Shown here: one piece after another, positions 42,885-51,816 of the stretch | How the letters are laid out: each line of letters starts with the position of its first letter | How positions within the stretch are numbered: the stretch's first letter is position 1 | Assembly: GCF_000313755.1 (NCBI RefSeq) | Contig: NZ_AMZB01000112.1 | Coordinates: 1 to 64,000, forward strand | Length of the DNA stretch: 64,000 nt | Reading direction: 5' to 3' | Source: Pseudomonas nitroreducens TX1 | GTDB taxonomy: Bacteria > Pseudomonadota > Gammaproteobacteria > Pseudomonadales > Pseudomonadaceae | Notes under the pieces: generated by a model | Told to the model about the DNA's origin: nothing | The model's input: the letters and a program-made list of their open reading frames with translations, nothing else | Databases searched by the model: none | Translations under genes and position numbers: made by a program

Positions 42885-44447
42885 ATGGTCTTTTCTTCCA
42901 ACGTGTTCCTGTTCCTGTTCCTGCCGGTCTTCCTCGGCCTGTACTACCTGAGCGGGAACCGCTACCGGAACCTCCTGTTGCTGGTCGCCAGCTACATCTT
43001 CTACGCCTGGTGGCGGGTGGACTTCCTCCTGCTGTTCGCCGGCGTCACCGTGTTCAACTACTGGATCGGCCTGCGCATCGGCGCGGCCGGCGTACGCACC
43101 AAGGCCGCACAGCGCTGGCTGGTCCTCGGCGTGGTGGTCGACCTCTGCGTGCTGGGCTACTTCAAGTACGCCAACTTCGGCGTCGACAGCCTCAACGAGA
43201 TCATCACCTCGTTCGGCATGCAGCCCTTCGTGCTGACCCACATCCTGCTGCCCATCGGCATCAGCTTCTACACCTTCGAATCGATCAGCTACATCATCGA
43301 CGTGTACCGCGGCGATACGCCGGCCACGCACAACCTGATCGACTTCGCGGCGTTCGTGGCGATCTTCCCACACCTGATCGCCGGCCCGGTGCTGCGCTTC
43401 AAGGACCTGGTCGACCAGTTCAACCACCGCACCCACACCGTCGACAAGTTCGCCGAAGGCTGCACCCGCTTCATGCAGGGCTTCGTCAAGAAGGTGTTCA
43501 TCGCCGACACCCTGGCGGCGGTGGCCGACCACTGCTTCGCCCTGCAGGACCCGACCACGGGCGACGCCTGGCTCGGCGCGCTGGCCTACACCGCGCAGCT
43601 GTACTTCGACTTCTCCGGCTACAGCGACATGGCCATCGGCCTGGGGCTGATGATGGGCTTCCGCTTCATGGAGAACTTCAACCAGCCCTATATCAGCCAG
43701 TCCATCACCGAGTTCTGGCGGCGCTGGCACATCAGCCTGTCCACCTGGCTGCGCGACTACCTCTACATCAGCCTGGGCGGCAACCGCGGCACCACTTTCC
43801 AGACCTACCGCAACCTGTTCCTCACCATGTTGCTGGGCGGTTTGTGGCACGGCGCCAACGTCACCTACATCATCTGGGGCGCCTGGCACGGCGTGTGGCT
43901 GGCCATCGAGCGCGCCCTGGGCGTGAACGCCGCGCCGCGCGTGCTCAACCCGCTGAAATGGGCCTTCACCTTCCTGCTGGTGATCGTCGGCTGGGTGATC
44001 TTCCGCGCCGAGAACCTGCACGTGGCCTGGCGCATGTACGAAGCCATGTTCAGCTTCGGCGACTGGAAACTCTCCGAGCTCAACCGCGCCAGCCTCACCG
44101 GTCTGCAGGTCGGCACCCTGGTCATCGCCTACCTTGTGCTCGCCTTCTTCGGCCTGCGCCAGTTCTACAACCAGCCGATGCAGAGCAAGGCGCCCAAGGC
44201 CGCGGCGAAGGCCGAAGCGGTTGACGCCGACGGCCCGGCCAGCGCCCAGCCGCGCACCCCGGCCATGGCCCAGCAGGACCCGGCGGCCATCGCCTATTCG
44301 CCCAGCGGCGCCGCCGTCTACCAGCCGCACTGGATGACCCAGCTGCCGGTGCTGGCCACCCGCGTCGCCCTGCTCCTGCTGTTCGCCGCCTCGGTGCTCA
44401 AGCTCTCGGCGCAGAGCTACTCGCCGTTCCTCTACTTCCAGTTCTGA
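42885..44447 (+). CDS. algI: Alginate O-acetyltransferase AlgI (MBOAT)
   Basis: AlgI is the integral membrane MBOAT protein that passes acetyl groups across the inner membrane to AlgJ/AlgX. The 520-residue protein has many membrane helices, the conserved WRRWHISLSTWLRDYLYISL (20 residues) and the catalytic-His region GLWHGANVTYIIWGAWHGV near 320. The usual start MVFSSNVFLFLFLPVFL is present. A Lys/Ala/Pro-rich cytoplasmic loop near 430-475 precedes the last helix. Confidence 0.97.
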   Translation: MVFSSNVFLFLFLPVFLGLYYLSGNRYRNLLLLVASYIFYAWWRVDFLLLFAGVTVFNYWIGLRIGAAGVRTKAAQRWLVLGVVVDLCVLGYFKYANFGVDSLNEIITSFGMQPFVLTHILLPIGISFYTFESISYIIDVYRGDTPATHNLIDFAAFVAIFPHLIAGPVLRFKDLVDQFNHRTHTVDKFAEGCTRFMQGFVKKVFIADTLAAVADHCFALQDPTTGDAWLGALAYTAQLYFDFSGYSDMAIGLGLMMGFRFMENFNQPYISQSITEFWRRWHISLSTWLRDYLYISLGGNRGTTFQTYRNLFLTMLLGGLWHGANVTYIIWGAWHGVWLAIERALGVNAAPRVLNPLKWAFTFLLVIVGWVIFRAENLHVAWRMYEAMFSFGDWKLSELNRASLTGLQVGTLVIAYLVLAFFGLRQFYNQPMQSKAPKAAAKAEAVDADGPASAQPRTPAMAQQDPAAIAYSPSGAAVYQPHWMTQLPVLATRVALLLLFAASVLKLSAQSYSPFLYFQF

Positions 44448-44458
44448 GCGAGGCCATC

Positions 44459-45646
44459 ATGACAGTAGAAACCAAGAGCATCGCCAAACCCCTCCAGTAC
44501 GCCTACATCGCCGCCTTCGGCGGGATGTTGCTGGGCCTGGCCGGCTGGTCGCTGAAGGCATTCCCCAGCTTCTCCGCCGCCGAAGGCACCACCGTGCTCA
44601 ATGGCAAGCTGGCCCACGCCTTCGAAGGCCACTACGACGACGAATTCCCCATCAAGCGCCTGGGCACCAACCTCTGGGCTGCGCTGGACTACACCCTCTT
44701 CGACGAAGGCCGCCCGGGCGTGGTGATCGGCAAGGACGGCTGGCTGTTCACCGATGAAGAGTTCAAGCCCGCCCCTACCCAGCAGCAGCTCGAGGACAAC
44801 TGGGCGCTGGTGCGCGGCGTGCAGCAGGAGCTCGAACGCCGCGGCGTGAAGCTGGTGCTGGCGATCATCCCGGCCAAGACCCGCCTCTACCCCGAGTACG
44901 TCGGCAAGGAGCAACCGGCGGCCCTGCACGCCTCGCTCTACACCGACTTCCTGCAGCGCGCCCGCCAGGCCGGCATGGCCGCGCCCGAGCTGCTGGAAAC
45001 GATGGAAAAAGCCAAGGACAACGGCCAGGTGTTCCTGCGCACCGACACCCACTGGACCCCGCTGGGTGCCGAAGCCGTGGCCCAGCGCCTGGGCGAAAGC
45101 ATCCGCGCCAGCGTCGGCTCCGAGCTGCCGACCCAGAGCTTCGTCACCGAGGCCGGCAAGAGCAGCGCGCACAAGGGCGACCTGCTGACGTTCCTGCCCC
45201 TGGACCCGTTGTTCACCAACCTGCTGCCTGAAGAAGACCAGCTGCAGCAGCGCCAGACCCACCCGGCCGAGGACGCCGCTGGCGCCACCGACAACGGCGG
45301 CGGCGACCTCTTCGGCGATAGCGCCCAGCCGCAGGTTGCCCTGGTCGGCACCAGCTACAGCGCCAATCCGCGCTGGAACTTCGCCGGCGCCCTCAAGCAG
45401 GCGCTCTCGGCGGATGTCATCAACTACGCCAAGGAGGGCAAGGGTCCGCTGGAACCGATGCTCGAACTCCTGCAGGACGAAGGCTTCAAGCAGAAGCCGG
45501 CGCAACTGCTGGTGTGGGAATTCCCCGAACGCTACCTGCCGATGCACAGCGACCTGAGCCAGTTCAACCCGGACTGGGTGGCGCAATTGCGGGCAGCAGG
45601 CAGCCGCGACGAACGCCTGGCTTCCAACCAGGGCGCAGCGCACTGA
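44459..45646 (+). CDS. algJ: Alginate O-acetyltransferase AlgJ
   Basis: AlgJ is a periplasm-facing SGNH-like enzyme anchored by an N-terminal hydrophobic segment (YAYIAAFGGMLLGLAGWS). The catalytic motifs are RTDTHWTPLGAEAVAQ near residue 193 and VALVGTSYSANPRWNFAG near 295, parallel to those in AlgX. The 395-residue length agrees with P. aeruginosa. It is 11 bp downstream of algI and acts with AlgI and AlgF. Confidence 0.96.
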   Translation: MTVETKSIAKPLQYAYIAAFGGMLLGLAGWSLKAFPSFSAAEGTTVLNGKLAHAFEGHYDDEFPIKRLGTNLWAALDYTLFDEGRPGVVIGKDGWLFTDEEFKPAPTQQQLEDNWALVRGVQQELERRGVKLVLAIIPAKTRLYPEYVGKEQPAALHASLYTDFLQRARQAGMAAPELLETMEKAKDNGQVFLRTDTHWTPLGAEAVAQRLGESIRASVGSELPTQSFVTEAGKSSAHKGDLLTFLPLDPLFTNLLPEEDQLQQRQTHPAEDAAGATDNGGGDLFGDSAQPQVALVGTSYSANPRWNFAGALKQALSADVINYAKEGKGPLEPMLELLQDEGFKQKPAQLLVWEFPERYLPMHSDLSQFNPDWVAQLRAAGSRDERLASNQGAAH

Positions 45647-45724
45647 ACCACAGAACCCACGGCGCACCGAGCGCTGAAAGGGGCACCACCCGTGCCCACC
45701 AGAGAGAAGATGGAGGTACACCCC

Positions 45725-46390
45725 ATGAACCGCATGACCTTTAACCGACTGAGCATTCGCACCCTGAAGTCGTCCGCCCTGGCACTGGCCCTGGGCGCCG
45801 CATCCTTCGGCGCCTTCGCCGGTGGGGAAGGCGCACTCTACGGCCCGCAGGCTCCCAAGGGCTCCACCTTCGTACGGGCCTACAACGCGGGCAGCGGCGA
45901 GCTGTCCGTCAGCGTCGGCAACGCCACCCTGAACGACATCTCGCCGCTGGGCTCCAGCGACTTCAAGTTCCTCCCGCCGGGCAACTACACCGCCAAGGTC
46001 GGCTCCCAGAGCCTGCCGGTGAAACTCGACCCGGATTCCTACTACACCCTGGTCAGCCAACCCGGCGGCCAGCCGCGCCTGGTGCCCGAGCCGCCCTTCA
46101 AGAACAAGCAGAAGGCCCTGGTCCGCGTACAGAACCTCAGCGGCAAGGCCCTCACCCTGAAGACCGCCGACGGCAAGACCGAAGTCGTCAGCAACGTCGC
46201 CCCGCAGAGCCACGGCGACCGCGAGATCAACCCGGTGAAAGTGAACCTGGCGCTGTTCGACGGCGCGAAGAAGGTCAGCGACCTCAAGCCGGTGGCCCTC
46301 GAGCGCGGCGAAGTGGTCTGCCTCTACGTCACCGGTGACGGCGCCAAGCTGAACCCGGTGTGGGTCAAGCGCCCGGTGAAGGCGGACTGA
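45725..46390 (+). CDS. algF: Alginate O-acetylation adaptor AlgF
   Basis: AlgF is a small periplasmic protein needed for alginate acetylation, probably bridging AlgJ and AlgX. The 221-residue protein starts MNRMTFNRLSIRTLKSSALA with a signal peptide ending FGAFA before GGEGALYGPQAPKGSTFV. The remainder is two beta-rich domains. The ATG at 45725 is preferred over an upstream in-frame start at 45692 because the signal peptide begins there. Confidence 0.95.
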   Translation: MNRMTFNRLSIRTLKSSALALALGAASFGAFAGGEGALYGPQAPKGSTFVRAYNAGSGELSVSVGNATLNDISPLGSSDFKFLPPGNYTAKVGSQSLPVKLDPDSYYTLVSQPGGQPRLVPEPPFKNKQKALVRVQNLSGKALTLKTADGKTEVVSNVAPQSHGDREINPVKVNLALFDGAKKVSDLKPVALERGEVVCLYVTGDGAKLNPVWVKRPVKAD

Positions 46391-46732
46391 GTCCTTGCAG
46401 CGGATGGCGTTCTTCGAACTGGGGGCGAATCCCGCCACTCTCCCTGAAGGGAGAGGGCGCCATCCGTGCGCACGGAAATTTCAGTACTGCCCGGCGAGCG
46501 GGAATGTCCCGATTCGCTCCGAACAGTCCCCTCTCCCTTCAGGGAGAGGGTTAGGGAGAGGGCGCTCCACATCGCGCCTGATCCCCAGCCAGAACAACAA
46601 GACCGGCCCCACACCGGCAGAAACACCCGTGCGCCGCAACCACGGCACGCACAGGAGAGGTCACCCAAACGGCACGTCGGCCCGCATGACGCGGTCCGGC
46701 CCACAGTACGCAAACGCTTTAGGAGAAACCCG
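46391..46732. other. 342-bp gap between algF and algA
   Basis: No gene is seen. A family C composite palindrome pair occupies 46436-46562; the remainder leads to the AGGAGA ribosome site of algA. I found no recognisable promoter, although the distance would allow one. Confidence 0.6.
46436..46562. repeat. Family C composite palindrome pair between algF and algA
   Basis: The first unit (CACTCTCCC, TGAA, GGGAGAGGG) and second unit (CCCTCTCCC, TTCA, GGGAGAGGG, then TTAGGGAGAGGG) flank a spacer with CCGTGCGCACGG and CCGAACAGT. It is the same order as the copies after algD and algL. Confidence 0.85.
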
Positions 46733-48175
46733 ATGATCCCAGTAATTCTTTCCGGTGGTAGCGGCTCGCGACTCTGGCCTCTTTCGCGCAAACAGTATCC
46801 CAAGCAGTTCCTGGCCCTGACCGGCGAACACACCCTGTTCCAGCAGACGCTGGAGCGCCTGGTGTTCGAAGGCATGGAGCCGCCGGTGGTGGTGAGCAAC
46901 CAGGAACACCGTTTCATCGTCCAGGAGCAGCTCGAAGCGCTGAACCTGAAGACCCAGTCCATCCTGCTCGAGCCCTTCGGCCGCAACACGGCTCCGGCAG
47001 TCGCCATCGCCGCCATGAAGCTGCTCGCCGAAGGCCGTGACGAACTGCTGCTGGTGCTCCCGGCCGACCACGTGATCGATGACCAGCGCGCCTTCCAGCG
47101 TGCCCTGGCGCTGGCCACCAACGCCGCGGAAAAAGGCGAAATGGTGCTCTTCGGCATCCCCGCCAATCGCCCGGAAACCGGCTACGGCTACATCAAGGCC
47201 GGCGACGAGCGCGGCCTGCCCGATGGCGTTATCCGCGTCGAACGCTTCATCGAAAAGCCCGACGAAGCCCGCGCCCAACAGTTCGTCGAGGACGGCGGCT
47301 ACTTCTGGAACAGCGGCATGTTCCTGTTCCGCGCCAGCCGCTTCCTGGAAGAACTGAAGAAGCACGACGCCGACATCTACGACACCTGCCTGCTCGCCCT
47401 GGAGCGTAGCCAGCACGACGGCGAGCTGATCAACATCGACGCCGCCACCTTCGAGTGCTGCCCGGACAACTCCATCGACTACGCCGTGATGGAAAAGACC
47501 CGCCGCGCCTGCGTGGTCCCGCTGGCCGCCGGCTGGAACGACGTCGGCAGCTGGTCGTCGATCTGGGAAGTCCATGACAAGGACGCCGATGGCAACGTCA
47601 CCATGGGCGACGTGGTGGTGCACGACAGCCACAACTGCCTGGTGCATGGCAATGGCAAGCTGGTCTCGGTGGTGGGCCTGGAAGACATCGTGGTGGTCGA
47701 GACCAAGGACGCCATGATGATCGCCCACAAGGACCGCGTGCAGGACGTCAAGAAGGTGGTCAACCAGCTCGACGCCGCCGGCCGCAGCGAAACCCAGAAC
47801 CACTGCCAGGTCTACCGTCCGTGGGGCTCCTACGACTCGGTGGACATGGGCGGCCGCTTCCAGGTCAAGCACATCACCGTCAAGCCCGGCGCACGCCTGT
47901 CGCTGCAGATGCACCACCACCGCGCCGAGCACTGGATCGTCGTCTCCGGCACCGCCCAGGTGACCTGTGACGACAAGACCTTCCTGCTCACCGAGAACCA
48001 GTCCACCTACATCCCGATCGCCTCGGTCCACCGCCTGGCCAACCCGGGCAAGATCCCGCTGGAGATCATCGAGGTGCAATCGGGCAGCTACCTGGGCGAG
48101 GACGACATCGAACGTCTGGAAGACGTCTACGGCCGTACCACGGAGAACGTGGAAGTGCAGGCCGTGGTTCGCTGA
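46733..48175 (+). CDS. algA: Bifunctional mannose-6-phosphate isomerase / GDP-mannose pyrophosphorylase AlgA
   Basis: AlgA supplies GDP-mannose to AlgD and carries out both fructose-6-P to mannose-6-P isomerisation and GTP-dependent activation of mannose-1-P. The 480-residue protein has the N-terminal nucleotidyltransferase signature LSGGSGSRLWPLSRKQYPKQ (20 residues), FVEDGGYFWNSGMFLFRA, and a C-terminal cupin isomerase with SLQMHHHRAEHWIVVSGTAQ metal-binding histidines. It is the last alginate gene, followed at once by a strong terminator. Confidence 0.98.
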   Translation: MIPVILSGGSGSRLWPLSRKQYPKQFLALTGEHTLFQQTLERLVFEGMEPPVVVSNQEHRFIVQEQLEALNLKTQSILLEPFGRNTAPAVAIAAMKLLAEGRDELLLVLPADHVIDDQRAFQRALALATNAAEKGEMVLFGIPANRPETGYGYIKAGDERGLPDGVIRVERFIEKPDEARAQQFVEDGGYFWNSGMFLFRASRFLEELKKHDADIYDTCLLALERSQHDGELINIDAATFECCPDNSIDYAVMEKTRRACVVPLAAGWNDVGSWSSIWEVHDKDADGNVTMGDVVVHDSHNCLVHGNGKLVSVVGLEDIVVVETKDAMMIAHKDRVQDVKKVVNQLDAAGRSETQNHCQVYRPWGSYDSVDMGGRFQVKHITVKPGARLSLQMHHHRAEHWIVVSGTAQVTCDDKTFLLTENQSTYIPIASVHRLANPGKIPLEIIEVQSGSYLGEDDIERLEDVYGRTTENVEVQAVVR

Positions 48176-48212
48176 GCCCCGGGACCTGGCGCTTTCCCCC
48201 ATCGGCGCCAAT

Positions 48213-48244
48213 GCCCCCGCACCTTTCGGTGCGGGGGCTTTTTT
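48213..48244 (+). terminator. Terminator of the alginate operon
   Basis: GCCCCCGCACC (48213-48223) and GGTGCGGGGGC (48228-48238) form a perfect 11-bp stem with a TTTC loop and six T bases. It closes the algD-algA transcript. Confidence 0.95.
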
Positions 48245-48345
48245 ATGCCTGCCGCTGCGGGCCATTTTCGTCGGGTACGGCTGCATGCGAACCTCGCTCT
48301 GCCACCTGCTAAGGTAATGCTCGAAATCCCCGCGCGGAGCGCTCC

Positions 48346-48810
48346 ATGCTGTACGGCATCCTGCTGATCGTCACCTGGATCATCCTGCTGATCCGCTACC
48401 CCTCCCGCGCCCTGCCGATCTCGGGCGCCGGTCTGGTCGGGCTGGCCTGTGTGATCGGCCTCGCCATCTGGCAGGACAACAGCGACGCCCGCCAGCTCGA
48501 GCACCTGGAACTGCGCATCGCCTACCAGCCAGAGCAGTGCCAGCCCGGCCGGCCGCTGGCGGTCAGCCTGAAGAACGGCGCCAATCGCCCACTGCTGGAA
48601 CTACGCTGGAAAGTCGCCGCCTACCGCCCCGGCGATACCACCGATCTGGCCGAAAACCTCTACGAAGCGCCGCGCTACCGTGGCCCCGGCGCGCTGCTGG
48701 CCGGCGACAGCTGGAGCGACTGCCTGCCGCTGCCGCCGCTGCGCCCCGGCTACCGCGCCAGCACCCTGGAGTTTCGCGCCGAGCGGGTGAGCGGCCGCTT
48801 CGGCAACTGA
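48346..48810 (+). CDS. Conserved small membrane protein of unknown function
   Basis: This 154-residue protein has two N-terminal hydrophobic helices (LYGILLIVTWIILLI and ISGAGLVGLACVIGLAIW) and a C-terminal ~100-residue soluble part with beta-strand character (LRIAYQPEQC ... LKNGANRPLLELRWKVAAYR). Similar proteins are sometimes labelled multidrug transporter, but nothing in the sequence supports transport. It lies just past the alginate terminator and 61 bp before an SDR gene, and the two may be co-transcribed. Confidence 0.75.
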   Translation: MLYGILLIVTWIILLIRYPSRALPISGAGLVGLACVIGLAIWQDNSDARQLEHLELRIAYQPEQCQPGRPLAVSLKNGANRPLLELRWKVAAYRPGDTTDLAENLYEAPRYRGPGALLAGDSWSDCLPLPPLRPGYRASTLEFRAERVSGRFGN

Positions 48811-48871
48811 TTCACCTGCCCGGCACAATCCGGTACGGTAGTCCCGCCCACAGCCCAAGGACTGCCCGACC

Positions 48872-49702
48872 ATGCCCCACCCCGTCGCCCTCATCACCGG
48901 TTGCTCCAGCGGAATCGGCCGCGCCCTCGCCGACGCCTTCCAGGCTGCCGGCTACCAGGTCTGGGCCACCGCCCGCCGCGATGAAGATGTCGCCGCGCTC
49001 GACCAGGCGGGGTTTCGTGGCATGTTGCTGGACGTCAACGACGAGCCCGCCGTGGAGCGCCTCGCCGAGCGACTGCAGCGCGAAGCCGGCGGCCTCGATG
49101 TGCTGATCAACAATGCCGGTTACGGCGCCATGGGTCCGCTGCTGGACGGCGGCAGCCAGGCGATCCGCCGGCAGTTCGAAACCAACGTGTTCGCCGTGGT
49201 CGGCGTCACCCGTGCGCTGTTCCCGGCGCTGCGGGCGCGGCGCGGGCTGGTGGTGAACATCGGCAGCGTGTCCGGCGTGCTGGTCACCCCCTTCGCCGGC
49301 GCCTACTGCGCATCGAAAGCGGCGGTGCACGCGCTGAACGACGCCTTGCGCCTGGAGTTGGCGCCCTTCGGCATCGACGTGATGGAAGTGCAACCCGGCG
49401 CCATCGCGTCCAACTTCGGCGCCAACGCCAGCCGCGAGATGGCCGCGGTGGTCGGCGAGCAGTCGCCCTGGTGGCCGCTGCGCTCGTTCATCCAGGCGCG
49501 TGCCGCCGCCTCCCAGGACAAGCCCACCCCCGCCAGCGACTTCGCCCGCACGCTGCTGGCCGCCGCACAACGATCGCCGCGCCCGCGCCTGGTGCGCATC
49601 GGCAACGGCAGCCGCGCCCTGCCATTGCTGTCGCGCTGGCTGCCCACCGGCCTGCTGGACAGGGTGCTGAAGAAGCGCTTCGGCCTGGACGGGCAGCTCT
49701 GA
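48872..49702 (+). CDS. SDR family oxidoreductase
   Basis: This 276-residue short-chain dehydrogenase has the cofactor motif ALITGCSSGIGRALADAF near residues 6-23, NNAGYGAMGPL near 84, and the catalytic Tyr-Lys pair in AYCASKAAVHALND near 145-160 with an upstream GSVSGV Ser. The substrate cannot be inferred; such NAD(P)H enzymes often act on hydroxy or keto lipids and aldehydes. It overlaps the next small membrane gene by one base (TGATG), indicating coupling. Confidence 0.88.
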   Translation: MPHPVALITGCSSGIGRALADAFQAAGYQVWATARRDEDVAALDQAGFRGMLLDVNDEPAVERLAERLQREAGGLDVLINNAGYGAMGPLLDGGSQAIRRQFETNVFAVVGVTRALFPALRARRGLVVNIGSVSGVLVTPFAGAYCASKAAVHALNDALRLELAPFGIDVMEVQPGAIASNFGANASREMAAVVGEQSPWWPLRSFIQARAAASQDKPTPASDFARTLLAAAQRSPRPRLVRIGNGSRALPLLSRWLPTGLLDRVLKKRFGLDGQL

Positions 49703-50088
49703 TGACAGTCCAGGTCCGCTACCTCGCCCTCGCCGGCATCCTCGCCGCCTTCTTCCTCAACGTGGTGGCGCGCGGGCTGCTAAAGGTCGGCGGTGTGCCG
49801 GCGACGCTGCTGGTGGCCGCGGTGATCGCCGCCGCCATGGCCTTGTGGTTCGCCCGTCGGCACCAGCGGCTGGCGGATACCGGCGAACGCTGGCGGCTGA
49901 CCGCGCTGTACGGCGGTGGGCTGGCGCTGCTCTATGCCATCCTGGTCGGCATGGCCGCGTGGAAGAACACCCCCAGCCCGGCAGCGCTGCTGATCTACGC
50001 ACTGAACTACCTGTGCTATCCGCTGTGCGTCTGGTGGTTCTTCCGCCCCGGCGTGCTGTCACGCTTTTTGCCGGCCGGTTCTCGCTGA
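49702..50088 (+). CDS. Small polytopic membrane protein of unknown function
   Basis: This 128-residue protein has about four hydrophobic helices (LALAGILAAFFLNVVARGLL; TLLVAAVIAAAMALWFA; ALYGGGLALLYAILVGMAAW; LLIYALNYLCYPLCVWWFF). I do not recognise a named family. Its start overlaps the SDR stop, which supports translation from this ATG. It may be a membrane partner of the SDR enzyme. Confidence 0.7.
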   Translation: MTVQVRYLALAGILAAFFLNVVARGLLKVGGVPATLLVAAVIAAAMALWFARRHQRLADTGERWRLTALYGGGLALLYAILVGMAAWKNTPSPAALLIYALNYLCYPLCVWWFFRPGVLSRFLPAGSR

Positions 50089-50172
50089 GCGCTTTTCACG
50101 CTTTCTTCACCGCCTTTTCATCCCGGCACGACCCGGGTTTGCGCAAGATGCGCGGACTTTCGAGGAGTGCCC

Positions 50173-50823
50173 ATGTCCCGTCTGCTTCATGCCGCGATGA
50201 CCACCGCCCTGCTGATATTGGCCCCGCTCGCCCTGGCCGCTGGCGAGACGCCAGCCGACTGGGCCAAGCCGGTGGACAAGTCGTTCAACCTCTACCAGAT
50301 GTCGCCAACCCTCTTCCGCAGCGCCCTGCCACGCAGCGCCGACCTGCCCGAACTGCAGCGCCTGCAGGTAAAGACCGTGGTGAGCTTCATCAAGGACGAC
50401 GACCACGAATGGATCGGCCAGCACGATATGCAGGCGGTGAGCTTCCCGACCCACGCCGACCGCGTCGATGACGCCGATGTACTGGAGGTCCTGCGCACCC
50501 TGCGGAGCGCCGAGCAGAAAGGCCCGGTACTCATGCACTGCAAGCACGGGCGTGACCGCACTGGCCTGTTCGCCGCCATGTACCGCACGGTGATCCAGGG
50601 CTGGAGCAAGGAAGATGCGCTCAAGGAAATGGTCCAGGGCGGCTTCGGCGCCGAGGACGACATGACCGACGCCATCGCCTACGTGCAGAAGGCCGACATC
50701 GGCAAGCTCCAGCAGGCCCTGGCCAGCGGCGAATGCAGCACCTCGGCCTTCGCCGGCTGCCAGCTCAAGGCCTGGCTGGCGGACACCTTTGGCGAGGAGC
50801 GCCCGCGGCACGCGGCGCACTGA
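50173..50823 (+). CDS. tpbA: TpbA-like periplasmic dual-specificity phosphatase
   Basis: TpbA in P. aeruginosa is a periplasmic tyrosine phosphatase that dephosphorylates the diguanylate cyclase TpbB and so lowers c-di-GMP and biofilm formation. This 216-residue protein has a signal peptide (MSRLLHAAMTTALLILAPLALA), the LQVKTVVSFIKDDD stretch, the catalytic loop HCKHGRDRTG with nucleophile Cys near residue 122, and an Asp general acid in PTHADRVDDADV. Two C-terminal Cys (GECSTSAFAGC) may form a disulfide. ATG 50173 follows GAGGAG. It sits about 2 kb after the alginate operon, whose Alg44 responds to c-di-GMP. Confidence 0.88.
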   Translation: MSRLLHAAMTTALLILAPLALAAGETPADWAKPVDKSFNLYQMSPTLFRSALPRSADLPELQRLQVKTVVSFIKDDDHEWIGQHDMQAVSFPTHADRVDDADVLEVLRTLRSAEQKGPVLMHCKHGRDRTGLFAAMYRTVIQGWSKEDALKEMVQGGFGAEDDMTDAIAYVQKADIGKLQQALASGECSTSAFAGCQLKAWLADTFGEERPRHAAH

Positions 50824-50897
50824 TCTGCGTATCGGTCACACCGTCATGGCGAGAGTGCGCTAACGTGGGCGCACTCCCACCGCTTCACAGGCACGCC

Positions 50898-51785
50898 ATG
50901 ACCAACTCCCGCTTCAGCGCCGTTACCCATACCCGCTACATCGACCACGCCGGCCTGGACACCTTCTGCGCCGACTACGACGGTTTCCTGCTCGACCTCT
51001 GGGGCGTGCTGATCGACGGCGTGGACGTATTCCCCGGCGCCCTCGACTGGCTCGCCCGCCGCGCTGCCGAAGGCAAGCCGGTGTGGTTTCTCAGCAACGC
51101 CTCGCGCAGCGTCCCGGAAATGGCCGACACCCTGGTACGCCTGGGCGTCTCCCGCGAGCTGTTCGCCGGCATCACCACCTCCGGCCAGCTGGCCATCGAT
51201 GCCTTCACCCACGAACGGGAATTCCAGCGCGGCGGCATCTACACCGTCGGCGTCGGCGACGCGCTGGTCACCTGGCCGGTGGAGATCCGCGAGCGTTTCT
51301 GCGACGACATCCACGCCGCGTCGCTGATCCTGGGCGTCGGCAGCTTCCCGCAGGACGAGCTGGAAGAGCGCTTCGCTCCGCTGCGCGGCGCCACCGACAA
51401 GCCGTTCCTCTGCGCCAACCCGGACCGTGTGGTGGTCTCCGGCGGCCAGACGGTATTCGGCGCCGGCCGCCTGGCCGAGGCCTTCGCCGAGGAAGGCGGC
51501 AAGGTTCACTGGTACGGCAAACCCGACCCTTCCGCGTTCCGCATCGCCCAACGGCAGTTGGAAGCGCGCGGCGCGAAGCACATCCTGTTCGTCGGAGACT
51601 CGCTGGTGACCGACGTCCCCGGAGCCCTGGCCGCGCGCATCGACACCCTGTGGCTGGCGTCCACCGGCATCCATCGCCAGGCGCTGGGCGTGCCTTTCAA
51701 CGGCGAGCTGGACCCGCAGAAAACCAACGCGCTGCTCGACGGCTATCCAGTTCGTCCGCACTTTGCCGCCCCGGGGCTGGTCTGA
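50898..51785 (+). CDS. HAD superfamily hydrolase, TIGR01459 type
   Basis: This 295-residue protein resembles the NagD/PGP-like class IIA HAD phosphatases: motif I DGFLLDLWGVLIDG near residue 28, motif II VWFLSNASRSV near 62, and a late LFVGDSLVTDVPGA with the metal-binding aspartates. Substrates of this subgroup are unknown; a small phosphometabolite is likely. The ATG at 50898 starts the family-like part. It lies 74 bp after tpbA. Confidence 0.87.
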   Translation: MTNSRFSAVTHTRYIDHAGLDTFCADYDGFLLDLWGVLIDGVDVFPGALDWLARRAAEGKPVWFLSNASRSVPEMADTLVRLGVSRELFAGITTSGQLAIDAFTHEREFQRGGIYTVGVGDALVTWPVEIRERFCDDIHAASLILGVGSFPQDELEERFAPLRGATDKPFLCANPDRVVVSGGQTVFGAGRLAEAFAEEGGKVHWYGKPDPSAFRIAQRQLEARGAKHILFVGDSLVTDVPGALAARIDTLWLASTGIHRQALGVPFNGELDPQKTNALLDGYPVRPHFAAPGLV

Positions 51786-51816
51786 GTTCAGGACATCCAC
51801 CTGAGCTCGAGCGCCC

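Noticed and set aside
44432-46438. A 668-codon minus-strand open frame
   Set aside because: Antisense shadow of algJ and algF, both of which have clear family motifs, signal sequences and correct lengths.
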